64,000 nt of DNA from Aradus depressus (GCA_963662175.1 OY759219.1:32282908-32346907), one strand, 5' to 3'; counted from the stretch's first letter, positions 43,331 through 54,341 are shown. Notes: generated by a model not told the origin, from the letters alone. Numbers and translations: made by a program.

Positions 43331-44197
43331 TTTTCTAATTATAAAATATATATATTTATATTACAGTAAGTGTGAACATTGTAAGTGGGATGTATTAACC
43401 ACATATTGTTCGGACAAGATACTACGAAACTGTCTTGTGCGCTAAGGCGAAATATTTGAGTACGCGGCGCTTGATTGTATAAAAATTGTATTATGAATCC
43501 AAATCAGTAAGTATAAGTTGTAAGTACTGTAAAAATATAGGAAATAACCGCTAAGAATTATCTTTTCTTAGTAGGTATAATATGCATTAATGCTTGTTGT
43601 GAGGATGCATATAAATATACAGTTATTTAAATATTGAATAATTGCTAAGAACTATAGGAACTAATTGTGAAGGAATATTAAGAAGTGTTTAGATAACAGA
43701 CCGACGAATAATGTAAATGTCAGGGAATTTTATATTGCTATTTTTAAGAAATAAAATTCAGTACAAACAACTTTATCAGCAAGTAATAAAGTTAAACAAT
43801 AGAGCTTCAACCTGTCAATTAGGTTCCAATATGCATGACTTCGATCCTCGCAATTATCTTATTATTTCCAAAGTCCGCATACAAAAATTGTTCATAAGAT
43901 TAAAATTTTGATATAATAATTCGAGAAAAAAGGGCGTAATTGTTTCCACAATTCTTGATAAGGAGAGTAAGGAGAAAAAAAAAAAGTAGTTTTAGTGTCA
44001 ATTACAGTGTAATATTCTTTGTAACATTATCTCTTTTTTTTCTTCTGTGATTTATTCAATATCACAATCTTTTAAACTTGATTTTTCTCTAATCTACAAT
44101 CAAGATTGCACAGATTACTACCAAATTAATAAATGCATTGCCAATCAAACAGTGCAACATGTGGTAGGAAACCTAAATAGTTTTTGGATGTTTCTAG

Positions 44198-44437
44198 TTC
44201 AAGAAAGTGACATTGCCTCTGCAAGAGAGGAATTCCTGCTCGCCTCAACGGCAGCATCCCCAGGAGAGCATCCACCTGATGAGCACTGTGGGCTACACCT
44301 CGGATCTCTACGATGAGAACGAACATGAGCGGCGGCGGAACTCGGAGCGGTTCGCACCTCAGCGACAACGACACAGGAACGGAAACCGCCCCCGTCCCCG
44401 CCGCCCCCGACATCATCACTACTTCTCCCAGGCGAAG
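44198..44437 (+). CDS. FAM13-like: FAM13-like exon: Arg/His/Pro-rich middle segment
   Basis: The acceptor TTTCTAG|TTC and donor GCGAAG|GTAACT bound 240 nt, phase 0 at both ends. The frame gives LQERNSCSPQRQHPQESIHL, then MSTVGYTSDLYDENEHERRR and a very basic tail rich in Arg, Pro and His ending HHHYFSQAK. Phase agrees with both neighbours. The upstream 5' boundary is slightly uncertain because CTGCAAG at 44226 could be an alternative acceptor but would shift the frame. GC content is high, and a second frame is open over the 3' half, so this is the least certain exon by homology though not by phase. Model residues are 388-467. Confidence 0.82.
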
Positions 44438-44681
44438 GTAACTTAATTCCGAAAAGTTCATTTTTGGCGTCAAGATATTTTTAGTTGCCCACCACACTGG
44501 CGTGAGCATCTCATTTGATGTCCGAATACATTTGTGCGATCTGTGTAGATATAGTGGAAGGCTGGACTCCCCCCACCCTCACCCCATCTTCTTCCCGAGG
44601 GAACACGGAATCACAACCTCCAGGGAGATTGTATAAATCTCAACAACAACCTAGCTTAAGTGTCACTTAAGAAATTTAGGG

Positions 44682-44740
44682 TGACGATGGCATAAGCCGA
44701 AACCGATTCACTTTATGTATATATATTTTTTTTTTTTATT
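44682..44740 (+). repeat. Solo ribozyme-core repeat end
   Basis: GTGACGATGGCATAAGCCGA, AACCGATTCACTTTATG has the same layout, with the hairpin GGC-ATAA-GCC, followed by a TA and T-rich end. Confidence 0.5.
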
Positions 44741-44744
44741 CCGG

Positions 44745-45440
44745 GTGTAGTAGCAGATCCCTGTGGGGCCACACCACGCGTCCGCGGCGTAGAGGGGAAA
44801 TAGGTCTTTTTTAATTTGCATTTAAAATATATCCATGGTGCTACGGCTGGTTGTAGGACCTCACCACTCGCCGGAGCGATCGGTTGGGTCCTCCAACCTA
44901 CATTATCGACGTTTCCCGAGAAAGCTCGAGACCAGGGCATCTATGTTTTATGGCTATGTTGCGCCGGGGATGGTCGGCCATGATACAGCCCCACGCTAAA
45001 CTGCCTTCTTTACCCTCCGCCAGGAGGCGACGAATCATCTGAACTCTGGGTAATCAGTCTCACTCATGCGCTTCCGAGGGTTCAGTCCCAGATACGATCC
45101 TGTCCGGCGTATCAAATCCACCCTCTAGACCCGTACAGCGGGCATTCGAGAACTATGTTCTGCAGACTCAACGCCGCCGCACGAGCAGTTCGAGATGTCC
45201 TTCTTGAAAAACAAGATCTTGGAGTTGAAGTCCCCGTGACCCGATAGTATCTGGGACGTCCAATGGCGCGGCCTGGCTTCACCCAAACAGACTCAAGTCT
45301 TGTAAGCGACAGACTCAAGTCAAGTAAGCGCAGGTCGTTTGGCCGTCTGAGGATCGTGACCATCGCTGCTGCCACTTCTCTACTATCTTGTCTTGGACTA
45401 TGTCCTTGCAACGCTTTGGTCTGGACTGTCCGTGACAATT
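44745..45440 (-). pseudogene. LINE (R1/I-type) C-terminal fragment
   Basis: The minus strand near 45240 reads WTSQILSGHGDFNSKILFFK, KDISNCSCGGVESAEH and, after a frameshift, IVLECPLYGSR. LxTGHGxFxxxLxxF, CxCGxxExxxHxxxxCPxY is the usual gag-like zinc knuckle and RNase-H-proximal end of R1/I/Loa-type LINEs. A GC-rich 3' part runs to about 44745. It lies between two FAM13-like exons and is a truncated relic. Confidence 0.65.
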
Positions 45441-45544
45441 ATAGACAATATAAAAATTAACCAAGTTCTTTGTTTTTATCTCATTTGAGGCGTTACTCAT
45501 TAAAATGAGCTTTACTTGCCCACCACACTACTGCAGGTATCTCA

Positions 45545-45660
45545 TTTGAGATACATTACTTATACTTAACATTTTTTCTGAGATATTGTGAAACACTTAA
45601 TAAAAACTAAAGAAAAACATGTTTTTTTTAAATAGTTATAACATTACAAAAAAAAAAAAA
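45545..45660 (+). repeat. Leader fragment of a palindromic element
   Basis: ACTTAACATTTTTTCTGAGA, TATTGTGAAACACTTAATAA matches the sequence preceding the palindrome at 27656 and the start of 47418-47690. Confidence 0.5.
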
Positions 45661-46021
45661 ATTTGAAGCATAATAAGAAGTTACATTTGGAAAAAGTATT
45701 TATTATCTTTACGAAAAAAAAAGGATATGTTGAAAGAAAAGAATGTTGTCTATTCTACGGATAAAGAACTCCTGTATCTTAAAAGGTAAAAGATAAACTC
45801 ACTCGTCTGTACTCTAACAATCTTGTTCCGAATTTCATTGTTAATGAAAATTAGCTGTCAGATATAAAAGTTTATTTATAGAACTCGCTGTCACTCATCC
45901 GGAATTATCACTGGATCAACCGAATATATAAACTTTTTTTTTTTTTTCTATTATCATTAGTTTCTAATCTGTAAATTTTATCAAACATTCTTATATTAAT
46001 GATTGTTGTTGTTGTTTTTAG

Positions 46022-46198
46022 GAAAATGAATCAGACTCTTCTCTACAAAAGATGGCCGGTTACAACAAATCAGAAAACAAACAGCAGAAGTCCTCTCTTC
46101 TCAATGAGGAAAGTCTTCAGAGTATCTCCAGCAGCGCTCTGGATTTTGGAGCTTCTCCAGAACCCTCTCCTCTATCTCACCATCGTCACAATAATAAC
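46022..46198 (+). CDS. FAM13-like: FAM13-like exon: Ser-rich middle segment
   Basis: The acceptor GTTTTTAG|GAA and donor AATAAC|GTAAGT bound 177 nt, phase 0 to phase 0 (59 codons). It encodes ENESDSSLQKMAGYNKSENK, then LQSISSSALDFGASPEPSPL and a His/Asn-rich end. It is a disordered, Ser-rich part of the middle region with SP motifs that could be proline-directed phosphorylation sites (inference). A pogo-like element is inserted 19 bases after the donor. Confidence 0.88.
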
Positions 46199-46217
46199 GT
46201 AAGTATTTTTGTAAATA

Positions 46218-46921
46218 CAGTCGACTTCACACAATGGGGAATGTATTTTGTTCAAATAAATCGGAGATGAATAAACCAAAGGAAATATCTAAATGCACTT
46301 ATTGACTGGTGTTTCATCACAAATATGTTCATTTATTACTGGGATTTAAATAAAACAATACATAATCATTAAAACAAAATGCGAATTTATTATATACGTA
46401 GACATATAATATTTATGTGTATGTACATATGTAATTAAGTATGTATATAAAAAACGAGAAAAGCAAAACGTAATAAAATTTTTTAATTGACTCTACTCTC
46501 ACCTGCGATGTTTTGTTCTCGGAGTTCCCTTTCACTTGCTCGAATTCGCGCAATCGTAGTTTTCAATACCCTTAAAATTTCTGACAAACTCCGATTCGAT
46601 GTTGTTTTATTTTTTATTAAGGTTCCACTTTTTGGCCAACACTTGAATCTTTACAGGGAATTTTGAACAAAGGAGCACGCACGTAATGTACCTACTTGGA
46701 AGATCGCGGTCTAAAAAATGACTGAGTCTTTTCCCCCTTGGGGTCATTAACTCACTTGTCGTTTACATTTCACTTCTCGGAAAATTAGGGAGTTCCAGAA
46801 CATTCTGGCCCAATTATTCGATGTTTCGTCCCGATAAAACGGTGTAATTTTATTTATTTTTGATTCCGTTTTATTATAAATGTCCCAATTATCCGGTTTC
46901 CCTATTAAGCGGAGTTGACTG
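46218..46921. mobile_element. Pogo/Tigger-type element, 704 bp, flanked by TA
   Basis: The left end CAGTCGACTTCACACAATGG and right end CTATTAAGCGGAGTTGACTG are inverted over the outer part (CAGTCGACTTC/GAGTTGACTG type), and TA stands on both sides (46216-46217 and 46922-46923), as in Tc1/mariner-pogo. The minus strand near 46500-46600 reads VLKTTIARIRASERELREQN, which may be a transposase remnant. It is inserted 19 bases past an exon donor. Confidence 0.7.
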
Positions 46922-47211
46922 TATAAAATGGTGTTTTTAACGTTACTTCAATTGCCTGTCAGGCTTTCAACTAAAATTCGTTGTATATAACTATAAGATT
47001 TAGAAAAAAAATAATAATAATAATATACCTGGAGCGCCAAGTTAATAGGCTAGAGTATCTTTCGCTATCAGAATTAACCAGACAAATCTGCCTATTAACC
47101 AAAAATGACCATGTGCCACTACCCACTATACGACAAAGAGCTATCGATCTGTCAATCCTTCTAATGTCTGGGCCTGGTGAAATTTCCCGTGTTGAATCAA
47201 ATTAGGCCGCC

Positions 47212-47722
47212 AAGGGCGAGCGCAGTTAGTTCAGATGTAGCATGGTGGCGGGTTCGAAACACGGCCGAGGCCCTTAGATTTTTTATTTGAGAAGTGAATA
47301 AACCTTGAGCACGCCGTCCTTCGATTCGGACGTTAAGCGAACGTATGATGTCAGATACTCGTTGAAGACCCCTACCCTAGGTGAATAAACCTGGGTTGGG
47401 AAAATTTAGTAGAGACGTGACATTATTGCAGAGATATTGTGAAATAATTCAAATGAACTTGAAAGAAATACAACTTGTTTATTTATGATATTGTCTAATT
47501 TCACCAACTATATTTACATGGGAGTACTTTCGGTATTTCTACCATCCTCAGCCAAAAGCATAAGAGATAAGACTTATCTCTTATACTTTTGGCTGAGGAT
47601 GGTAGAAATACCGAAAGTACTCCCATGTAAATATAGTTGGTGAAATTAGACAATATCATAAATAAACAAGTTTTATTTCTTTCAAGTTCATTAGTAGAGA
47701 CGGGCTCAAGTCCACCAGAGCT
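47212..47722 (+). repeat. tRNA-derived SINE split by a palindromic element
   Basis: The parts 47212-47417 (GGCGGGTTCGAAACACGGCC to TAGTAGAGACG) and 47691-47722 (TAGTAGAGACGGGCTCAAGT, CCACCAGAGC) are contiguous in the SINE consensus. The 3' third is missing after 47722. Confidence 0.8.
47418..47690. mobile_element. Palindromic ribozyme-core element inserted in a SINE
   Basis: The arms meet near 47575 with almost no loop (ATAAGAGATAAG, ACTTATCTCTTAT). The right arm reads GGCTGAGGATGGTAGAAATA, CCGAAAGTACTCCC on the + strand. TTAGTAGAGACG (47406-47417 and 47691-47702) is an exact 12-bp target duplication. A leader of about 60 bp precedes the left arm and is shared with 27597 and 45545. Confidence 0.9.
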
Positions 47723-47726
47723 TCCC

Positions 47727-48283
47727 CAGAACGAATTAATCAATTAACTTATCGCCCCCCCCCCCCCAAAAAAAAAAACAGTCGACCGTCGCTAATATTC
47801 AATAATCGATTTACATAGGGGATCCTAAATTCTCATACTAAATTTTGTACCGATAAATTCATCACATCGGCAGTTATTATGGTTTTTGAATTGAGCCCTC
47901 TCCCTGAACACCATTTCCCTTCGGCCGATATCGCTGAAAATTAGTAAGTGTCATCCTTGTGGGTTTTTGAATTCACATATGAAGTTTTTTGTCGATATAT
48001 TTATTACAACGGAAATTATTAGAGTTTCTGAGTTAAGCTTTCCTCCTAATCCCTCCCCCCCCCCCTTTTCTTTGGTCGATTTGGCTGAAAATCAATTTCG
48101 TGTCGATAGATTCATTCTATCGGAAGTTAACATGTTTACAGACAGACACATATACTGACAGACAGGATTGTTTTTTCATATTTTTAATCTGGAAGTCGGA
48201 AAACATGAAATTCCGTTGGAAACTCCGCATCGAATTTTTTACCGATTACATAACTTCCCCTATACTGTATATAGCTGGAGATG
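47727..48283 (+). repeat. R2-type repeat, near full length
   Basis: CTTCCCCAGAACGAATTAAT opens it; ACATAACTTCCCCTATACTG closes it. C runs lie at 47755-47767 and 48052-48064. The internal blocks with CATCACATCGGCAGTTATTA and TTCATTCTATCGGAAGTTA are in family order. Confidence 0.8.
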
Positions 48284-48289
48284 TATAAA

Positions 48290-50425
48290 AATAATTATAC
48301 ATTTTTAGACTTTTTTTAGAATATACAATGATTTTCTTTTACACTCAGCAATTAAGATGTCCTTGATTTAATTTAAGTTAGTAATAATAATAACATTTAT
48401 AATGCAAAGTAATTAGATTTTTTTTATTTTTATTTTATTTTATGCAATTCAATTTGTGGATGACATGCACAAAGAGCATTTATCATAGAAGAACGTCATG
48501 TCTACTAAAGTTTGGCCAGGTCGATAATATGGCGTTTCTATTGTCCCGCTTGTGTCGCTATCTTTATATACATCAATAAAATACATTTACAATACACCGG
48601 CATAGATCACCCTCATTCTAACGTCTATGTCACATGTTAGAGTGGTACGGTTTATCTTAGAGTTTAAACAGGTAAATTATTCTAAAAAAAATCTAACTTC
48701 ATATCAACAATTGAATTTATGTTGTTTACATGTGGTTTTTGTGTTGTGTATTGTTAATTTGTTATATTCAACAATTTCTGTGAATAAATAAGGAATAGAG
48801 TATAGAGTAATATTGTACATAATATTACTAGAAAAATTATGACCAGTGTTGTCATTTTTAATCCATATATTTGGACTTCCCCCACGACTTTCTGAATATT
48901 GTCTTCTTGTATATATTATATTGAAAGGTATTTATCATAATACAATGTGTGTATCATTTTATAATAATACGCTTCTATATTGTTAAATATACAATACTTT
49001 TTTTTTCTCAAAATTAATTTACTTTTCTTTTTTATAAAAAGTTCTAGTTTAGAATGGAAATACTATGTGCCCTCCATTGATAAGACAAGGGAGTTTCCGC
49101 ATTTTTTGGTGAATGTTAACATTTTGTCAGTTGTCAGTAATCGGAAATTCCATTTATTTATTTTTCGTTTATATTTGAGAATATTGAGGTGAAACAAATT
49201 GCATAATTCTCCCAATTTTACTTATTCTAATTTTTTTTTAAATAAATTGAAACATAGCTAGTTGTCCATTGAAAAAGATGTAAAGTTTTACATTAAAAAC
49301 AGTCTCGTGTATTCATAAATGAATCATATAAGTGAAATATCGGCTTTTTAAACATGAGAAGCTAAACAGAAACTAAACATATTTTTCGTCTCTCTAGCGC
49401 AGGCATCGACTAAGTATTTGTGTTTGCGAGTCACATTGTAGTGTAGGTCTTAACGTGCTTCCCCTCAGAGAAAATATATGTAAGTACTTTATAACTAAGG
49501 AGAGTGCTCTAGAAACAATATATAATTTGGCTTAATAACATATATTATTGGTAAAAACTAGCTTTCTATTTTTTCGTAGGTACGTCACTCCAGAGCCGGT
49601 GCAACCAATACTGCTAGTTTGTTTACTTTGGAGCGTCAAGTTATAATAAGTAATAATGCGCGAGTTAATTATAAAATAATATATATGTCGGCGTCAGATA
49701 CATTATTATTACTCGTAATTTTATGAAAATACTAGTTAATCTATGAGCCGGCATACAATATATGATTGAAAAATTACTCTTATTTGACTGGATTTTTAAG
49801 TCATTTCAGGTAATGCCATTTTAACATCAGTCAGTGTAACTGCAGTCTTCATAGTTGCAACATTTTATGCGTTTTTCCTGGTTTCCTGGTCGTTTTACTG
49901 CATGTAGTGAAATTAATTAAAAATGATCTTGTTTCCCTGGATTTTTTCATTATTGATGTCAAGCAGATAGCGTATCATGTGACATGCTAAAATAGGATTT
50001 TAAGATCTTCCATTTCATTTGGTAAATCTAACGAAACCAGATACTGAGTATTATGACCATGAATTACTTGGAAAGACCTAAAATTCCAGTCAGATAAGAT
50101 AATTTTCAATTCATTTCAGAATAGTCTATACATGATATGAATTGAAAAATGCGTCAAATGTAACTTTGAATACATCAAACATTTACACCATCTAACTGAT
50201 GTTAGAATGTGGCATAACAGAATATGCCGACTTTTCATGAAATGAGTTAGGCTAATTGATTCTGACATATACTATTATCGTATATTAAGATAGTCAGCCA
50301 CATTATACCTCTTATCTGGAGCACCAGGTTATTAGATCCGTGTCAGTTCGTTTATATCCACCTTTCATACTCTCTACTTCTTTCTTTGGTTTATATTTTC
50401 TAAACTGTCCGCTCGCTGTTGTCAG
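48290..50425. other. Intron sequence, AT-rich, nothing identified
   Basis: No repeat family, TIR pair or coding stretch was recognised in this 2.1-kb stretch before the acidic exon. Confidence 0.4.
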
Positions 50426-50629
50426 GACTTGCATGTCCTTATAGAAGATTTCATTGACCTCTTACATTGTGTTGAACAGGACGATGAAGATCTGGACGAT
50501 GAGGAGGATCGATCCCCTTCGCCTATCTCCGGAGTGGACAGTCCCACGCTGGATCTCAACACTCCACAGGTACACAGCCTGGATCCGGACCAGCCTATTC
50601 CCTGCTCTCTATTCAACATGCATCTTCCT
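50426..50629 (+). CDS. FAM13-like: FAM13-like exon: acidic segment
   Basis: A long pyrimidine tract and GTTGTCAG precede 50426; the donor CTTCCT|GTAAGT follows 50629. The 204 nt are in phase 0 and encode DLHVLIEDFIDLLHCVEQ, then the acidic run DDEDLDDEEDRSPSPISG and VDSPTLDLNTPQVHSLDPDQ. This corresponds in position to the human LLDEDSDPMLSPRF region. A second possible acceptor, GAACAG|GAC, lies 54 nt downstream in the same frame, so an 18-residue shorter form could be made. A 168-bp minisatellite array starts about 280 bp past the donor. Model residues are 527-594. Confidence 0.9.
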
Positions 50630-50904
50630 GTAAGTTATAATTAAACTTCCTTAGACAGCATCTTAGATAGAAGAAACGTCCTCCTTGAGTCAGTTCAGTG
50701 AACTGTTTACTGGCCACTCTCAAATCATTCATGACGCAATTACTTACTTCCGACTTTCACCTCTCTCCAGAGTCATCTTCCACCACTCTTCATCCCCATA
50801 CCTCCCCACCGTTCCAATGTATGGCTTTGTGTCTTCCCTATTTTCTTCTATCTCCGGATGTAGGTTCATCGCCTTCTTCTATATCACTCTTCTACTTCTT
50901 AGTG

Positions 50905-51715
50905 CTACAAGAGAGTGCTGGCCTTCCGTCCGAAGCCATCCCCTCCGCATCTCCAGACCTCTGGCGTCCCTTCCAATGTCCTGCCTCCACCTGGCTCTGG
51001 GTCTTCCCTCTCTTCTTCTATCTTCCGAAGTCAGGTTGATTACTGTCTTTTGCATCACACAACTACTTACTTCTTGGTGCTCCTCAATCATCTCTGTCCG
51101 AAGCCATCCCCTCCGCACCTCCAGACCTCTGGCGCCCCTTCCAATGTCCTGCATCCACTTGGCTCTGAGTCTTCCCTCTCTTCTTCTACCTTCCCAAGTC
51201 AGGTTGATTACTGTCTTCTGCATCACACAACTACTTACTTCTTGGTGCTCAATCATCTCTGTGTCCGAAGCCACCACCTCCGCATCCGCAGACCTCTGGC
51301 GTCCCTTCCAATGTCCTGCCTCCACCTGGCTCTGGGTCTTCCCTCTCTTCATCTATCTTCCGAAGTCAGGTTGATTACTGTTTTCTGCATCACACAACTA
51401 CTTACTTCTTGGTGCTCCTCAATCATCTCTGTCCGAAGCCACCACCTCCGCATACCCAGACCTCTGGCGTCCCTTCCAATGTCCTGCCTCCACCTGGCTC
51501 TGGGTCTTCCCTCTCTTCTCCTATCTTCCGAAGTCAGGTTGATTACTGTCTTTTGCATCACACAACTACTTACTTCTTGGTGCTCCTCAATCATCTCTGT
51601 CCGAAGCCATCCCCTCCGCATCTCCAGACCTCTGGCGTCCCTTCCAATGTCCTGGCTTTATGTCTTCCCTCTCTTCTTCTACCTTCTTCCTCGGCGGTAC
51701 AATCTATCGTGAGTA
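50905..51715. repeat. Minisatellite, 167-168-bp unit, five copies, LINE-like on minus strand
   Basis: GTCCGAAGCCA recurs at 50929, 51096, 51263, 51431 and 51599 (spacings 167, 167, 168, 168). The minus strand is open across units and reads RRREGRPRARWRQDIGRDAR, GLEMRRGWLRTEMIEEHQEV and SSCVMQKTVINLTSEDR per unit. RRREGRPRxRWxDDI is reminiscent of LINE C-terminal tails (GRPxxxWxDxI). It starts about 280 bp after the acidic exon. Confidence 0.9.
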
Positions 51716-52217
51716 TCTTCTAATATCCTCCTGCATCCCTCAACTACAATAGGACCAATTCGAATGCCCTGCTCGGATCTTGTTCCATCTCAGTGGCTAT
51801 AACTAACTCTTTGGTATTGTTTCTCTATAGTTTACTCTAATTAACCATTACTTGAGTAAGTTTTTACGGAAAAAATAAAGAAATGGCTCTCAGCATATTA
51901 AAAGTACTATGCAAGACAAAAAATAAAATAATAAATAGAAACAAACCTTATTCTGTTGAAAAGCTCTTCAATTTAAATTGTACTCCAATTCCTGTTTTTT
52001 TTTTCTTTATTACTGTTCTGTTTTATTATATTTATTAAGTTCGTTTTGCAATTCGTGGTAACATGTTCCTTTTTTTTTACTATTTTCATTTTGAGAAAAT
52101 ATGAATTTAGTTAATTTTAACTGTTTATAGTGACTTCCTCAATAAGAACATGATAAAAGTTCGTACATAATCACTGATATATATATAACTGACTTGTACA
52201 TGCGTCAAAACTATATA

Positions 52218-52569
52218 GGTTAGGTTTAGGTTAGGTTTTATGACTCACGCCCGGGCTTTAACTACGAGGTCATATCGCCTACTACCAGAGCGCTCTTTCG
52301 TCACTCTGGTGAACATGAGCCCGACTCTACTGTGGGAGTCCTAAATTTTGCCTACCCTAAATTTTTATTCATCTAGAGTAGGGGTCTTTAACGAGTACCT
52401 GACATCGTACAGGCTCGGGACCATCGCTTAACGTCCCATCCGAAGGACGGCGTGCTTAAGTTTATTTTACCTCCCAGATAAAATAAACTAAGGGCCTCGG
52501 TCGGGTTACGAACCCACGACCTTGAGCTCAGAAGTCAAGCACGCATACCACTGAGCTACCGGCGCCCTC
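52218..52569 (-). mobile_element. tRNA-derived SINE, full length, with 13-bp target-site duplication
   Basis: TCAAAACTATATA is at 52205-52217 and 52570-52582. Read in reverse the element runs from GAGGGCGCCGGTAGCTCAGT to a tail of CCTAACCTAAACCTAACC. It is one of the best preserved copies. Confidence 0.95.
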
Positions 52570-52895
52570 TCAAAACTATATATAAATTCCGGTTTGAAAC
52601 GAATAATTAATATTTCACTTACACTAGGTTGTATTGATCTCGTTCTTCTTGGAACTGAAGTAAATACTAATATAAAATAAAAAGATTTGCTAATTTGTTT
52701 CGCGGCTCGACGTACAGGTCAAACAAAATAGGTACTTTTCTCAAAGGGCAAGTAAATAATTTGATAAGATTAGAGCAATGCAACAAATGGAACAGATGTT
52801 TTTAGATCATATAATAAAGAAGAATCGCACTTTCAAGTACAAGCCTAGCACACGTATTATTTTTGTATTGGAATATGTTTTTATGTTTGTTTCAG

Positions 52896-53014
52896 TCTGA
52901 CGATCGTTTGGTATCGCCCCGAAATTCTCTCGTTGTAAGTAAGAGAACTTACGCTGCAGCTCCAACCCTCGAAGATGATCCCGCAATACTCGATCTTACA
53001 ACGCAGATTAACAA
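52896..53014 (+). CDS. FAM13-like: FAM13-like exon before first coiled-coil block
   Basis: The acceptor GTTTCAG|TCT and donor AACAA|GTACGT bound 119 nt. It encodes SDDRLVSPRNSLVVSKRTYA, then PTLEDDPAILDLTTQINK. The last part aligns with human EQEDLTPAQLTRRIQSLKK, the start of the first conserved C-terminal block. The codon split at the donor (AA) is completed by the T of the next exon, giving QINNLKHKLRK. Model residues are 595-634. Confidence 0.92.
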
Positions 53015-53080
53015 GTACGTATAGAAATTTATTTAATTTATATACATCAAATATGTATATTTAGAACTGTACAATAAACG

Positions 53081-53880
53081 GTGCGAATCTGTAGGTTTGA
53101 CAACGAACTACTCTCTGAGCTATTCAACATTTGTTTCGCAAACTCACTTCATGTTTTTTTAAAAAAAGTAATAGAAATTCATAACTATTCCTTAGCCCTT
53201 ATTGTTCAATTTCAACGTCAAACCTGCAGATTCATGACGAATACTGTACTGTGCTACAGAACTGGCCCCAATTTTTGTCCCTTGTCTGAAATTTCACTTC
53301 CTTCCAGCCGACGGATATATTCCCGTGTCCGTCTTTCGGGTCATCAGTTTATATCGTGTTGTTAATCGGCCGATTTCTATCTCAAAACCCAAATGCCGCC
53401 CTGGAATTTCATCCTGCTTCAAAGACTGATTTTTTACTCACACCGGAAAAACTAATTGTAGGTATCATTTTCCGTGTGCAATTGTTCCTCTTCTCTCTTC
53501 GTAATTTGTACATTTTTTATGTATTAATTATTTTTTAAATTAAAAAAAAATGAAAGAAAATACGTTATCATTCAGCTGTTTCTTTGAGTCATTTTCCAAT
53601 AATAGTCCACGGATGTTAGCTTTTGACATCTGCTGAGTAATAAAAAAACTAGTCTGACGCGTTTTCTTTCATTCTAATTATTGTACATGTACTTTTCAAC
53701 TGATCATGTAATTTTCAAATTAATTGAGAGGTCGACAGTAGAACCGGAGCAGCTCATAAATATATTTCAGAAACTGAAAACAAGGTTTCCCACCATAAAT
53801 GTTACATCATTGTCAATTGCAGCCATATTTTTACAGCAACATCCTGATTTCAATACGTTTTTCAGTTGCAGAAATTAATT
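53081..53880 (+). other. Intron stretch with protein-like open segments
   Basis: Three short open stretches look more protein-like than background: 53356-53460 (FLSQNPNAALEFHPASKTDF, LLTPEKLIVG) and 53725-53878 (STVEPEQLINIFQKLKTRFP, TINVTSLSIAAIFLQQHPDF, NTFFSCRN then TAA). Frames are not continuous. They could be remains of a pseudogene or mobile-element protein. No family is assigned. Confidence 0.25.
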
Positions 53881-53974
53881 CTCCCAATAGATAGAGTTAG
53901 ATGATAGAAGATGGGATTGTAATTTGAAAATTGTTTGAACTAATCCGGTTTTTGCTGGCAGCCACTCGATTATA

Positions 53975-54100
53975 ATTTTTACTTCCCTAGCTGTATGAAG
54001 TTATGTAATCTGTCAAAAATTTGATATATCCACAGTTGATTACAAAACATTGAGCTGGGGAAGTACATTTCTGATGATTTACCAATTAATTTTTTTTAAT
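53975..54100 (-). repeat. R2-type repeat, terminal pieces
   Basis: GAAGTTATGTAATCTGTCAA and GAGCTGGGGAAGTACATTTC, TGATGATTTACC are the two ends joined with most of the body deleted. Confidence 0.65.
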
Positions 54101-54201
54101 TTGTATGCTTTTTTTTTTTATCAATCAATATAATACATTTTTGTATATTATTTTTATAAACGTTTGTATTAATTGCGAAATTCGTTTCGTTTATATTACA
54201 G

Positions 54202-54341
54202 TTTGAAACACAAATTGAGAAAGTATGAGGATGGATTTGAGAAAGAATTTGGATTTAAACCATCCCACGCTGATAAAATGGCGAACCCTGATACCAAAAA
54301 AATGTGCGCCATGCTTAGTAAATTGAAGAAACAGTTGAAAA
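54202..54341 (+). CDS. FAM13-like: FAM13-like exon: first conserved C-terminal block
   Basis: The acceptor ATTACAG|TTT and donor AAAA|GTAAGT bound 140 nt. It encodes LKHKLRKYEDGFEKEFGFKP and SHADKMANPDTKKMCAMLSK, then LKKQLK. This matches human LKKKIRKFEDRFEEEKKYRP and SHSDKAANPEVLKWTNDLAK almost residue by residue and is the strongest FAM13 signature in the window. The block is predicted to be helical and coiled-coil forming. Model residues are about 634-680. Confidence 0.97.

Noticed and set aside
44126..44509. Minus-strand ORF of 127 codons
   Set aside because: It overlaps a plus-strand exon that is supported by phase on both sides; the opening comes from the GC-rich composition.
50685..51712. 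Plus-strand ORFs of 229 and 265 codons
   Set aside because: They are open because the 168-bp minisatellite unit is a multiple of three and pyrimidine-rich; the peptides repeat with the array and have no exon borders.
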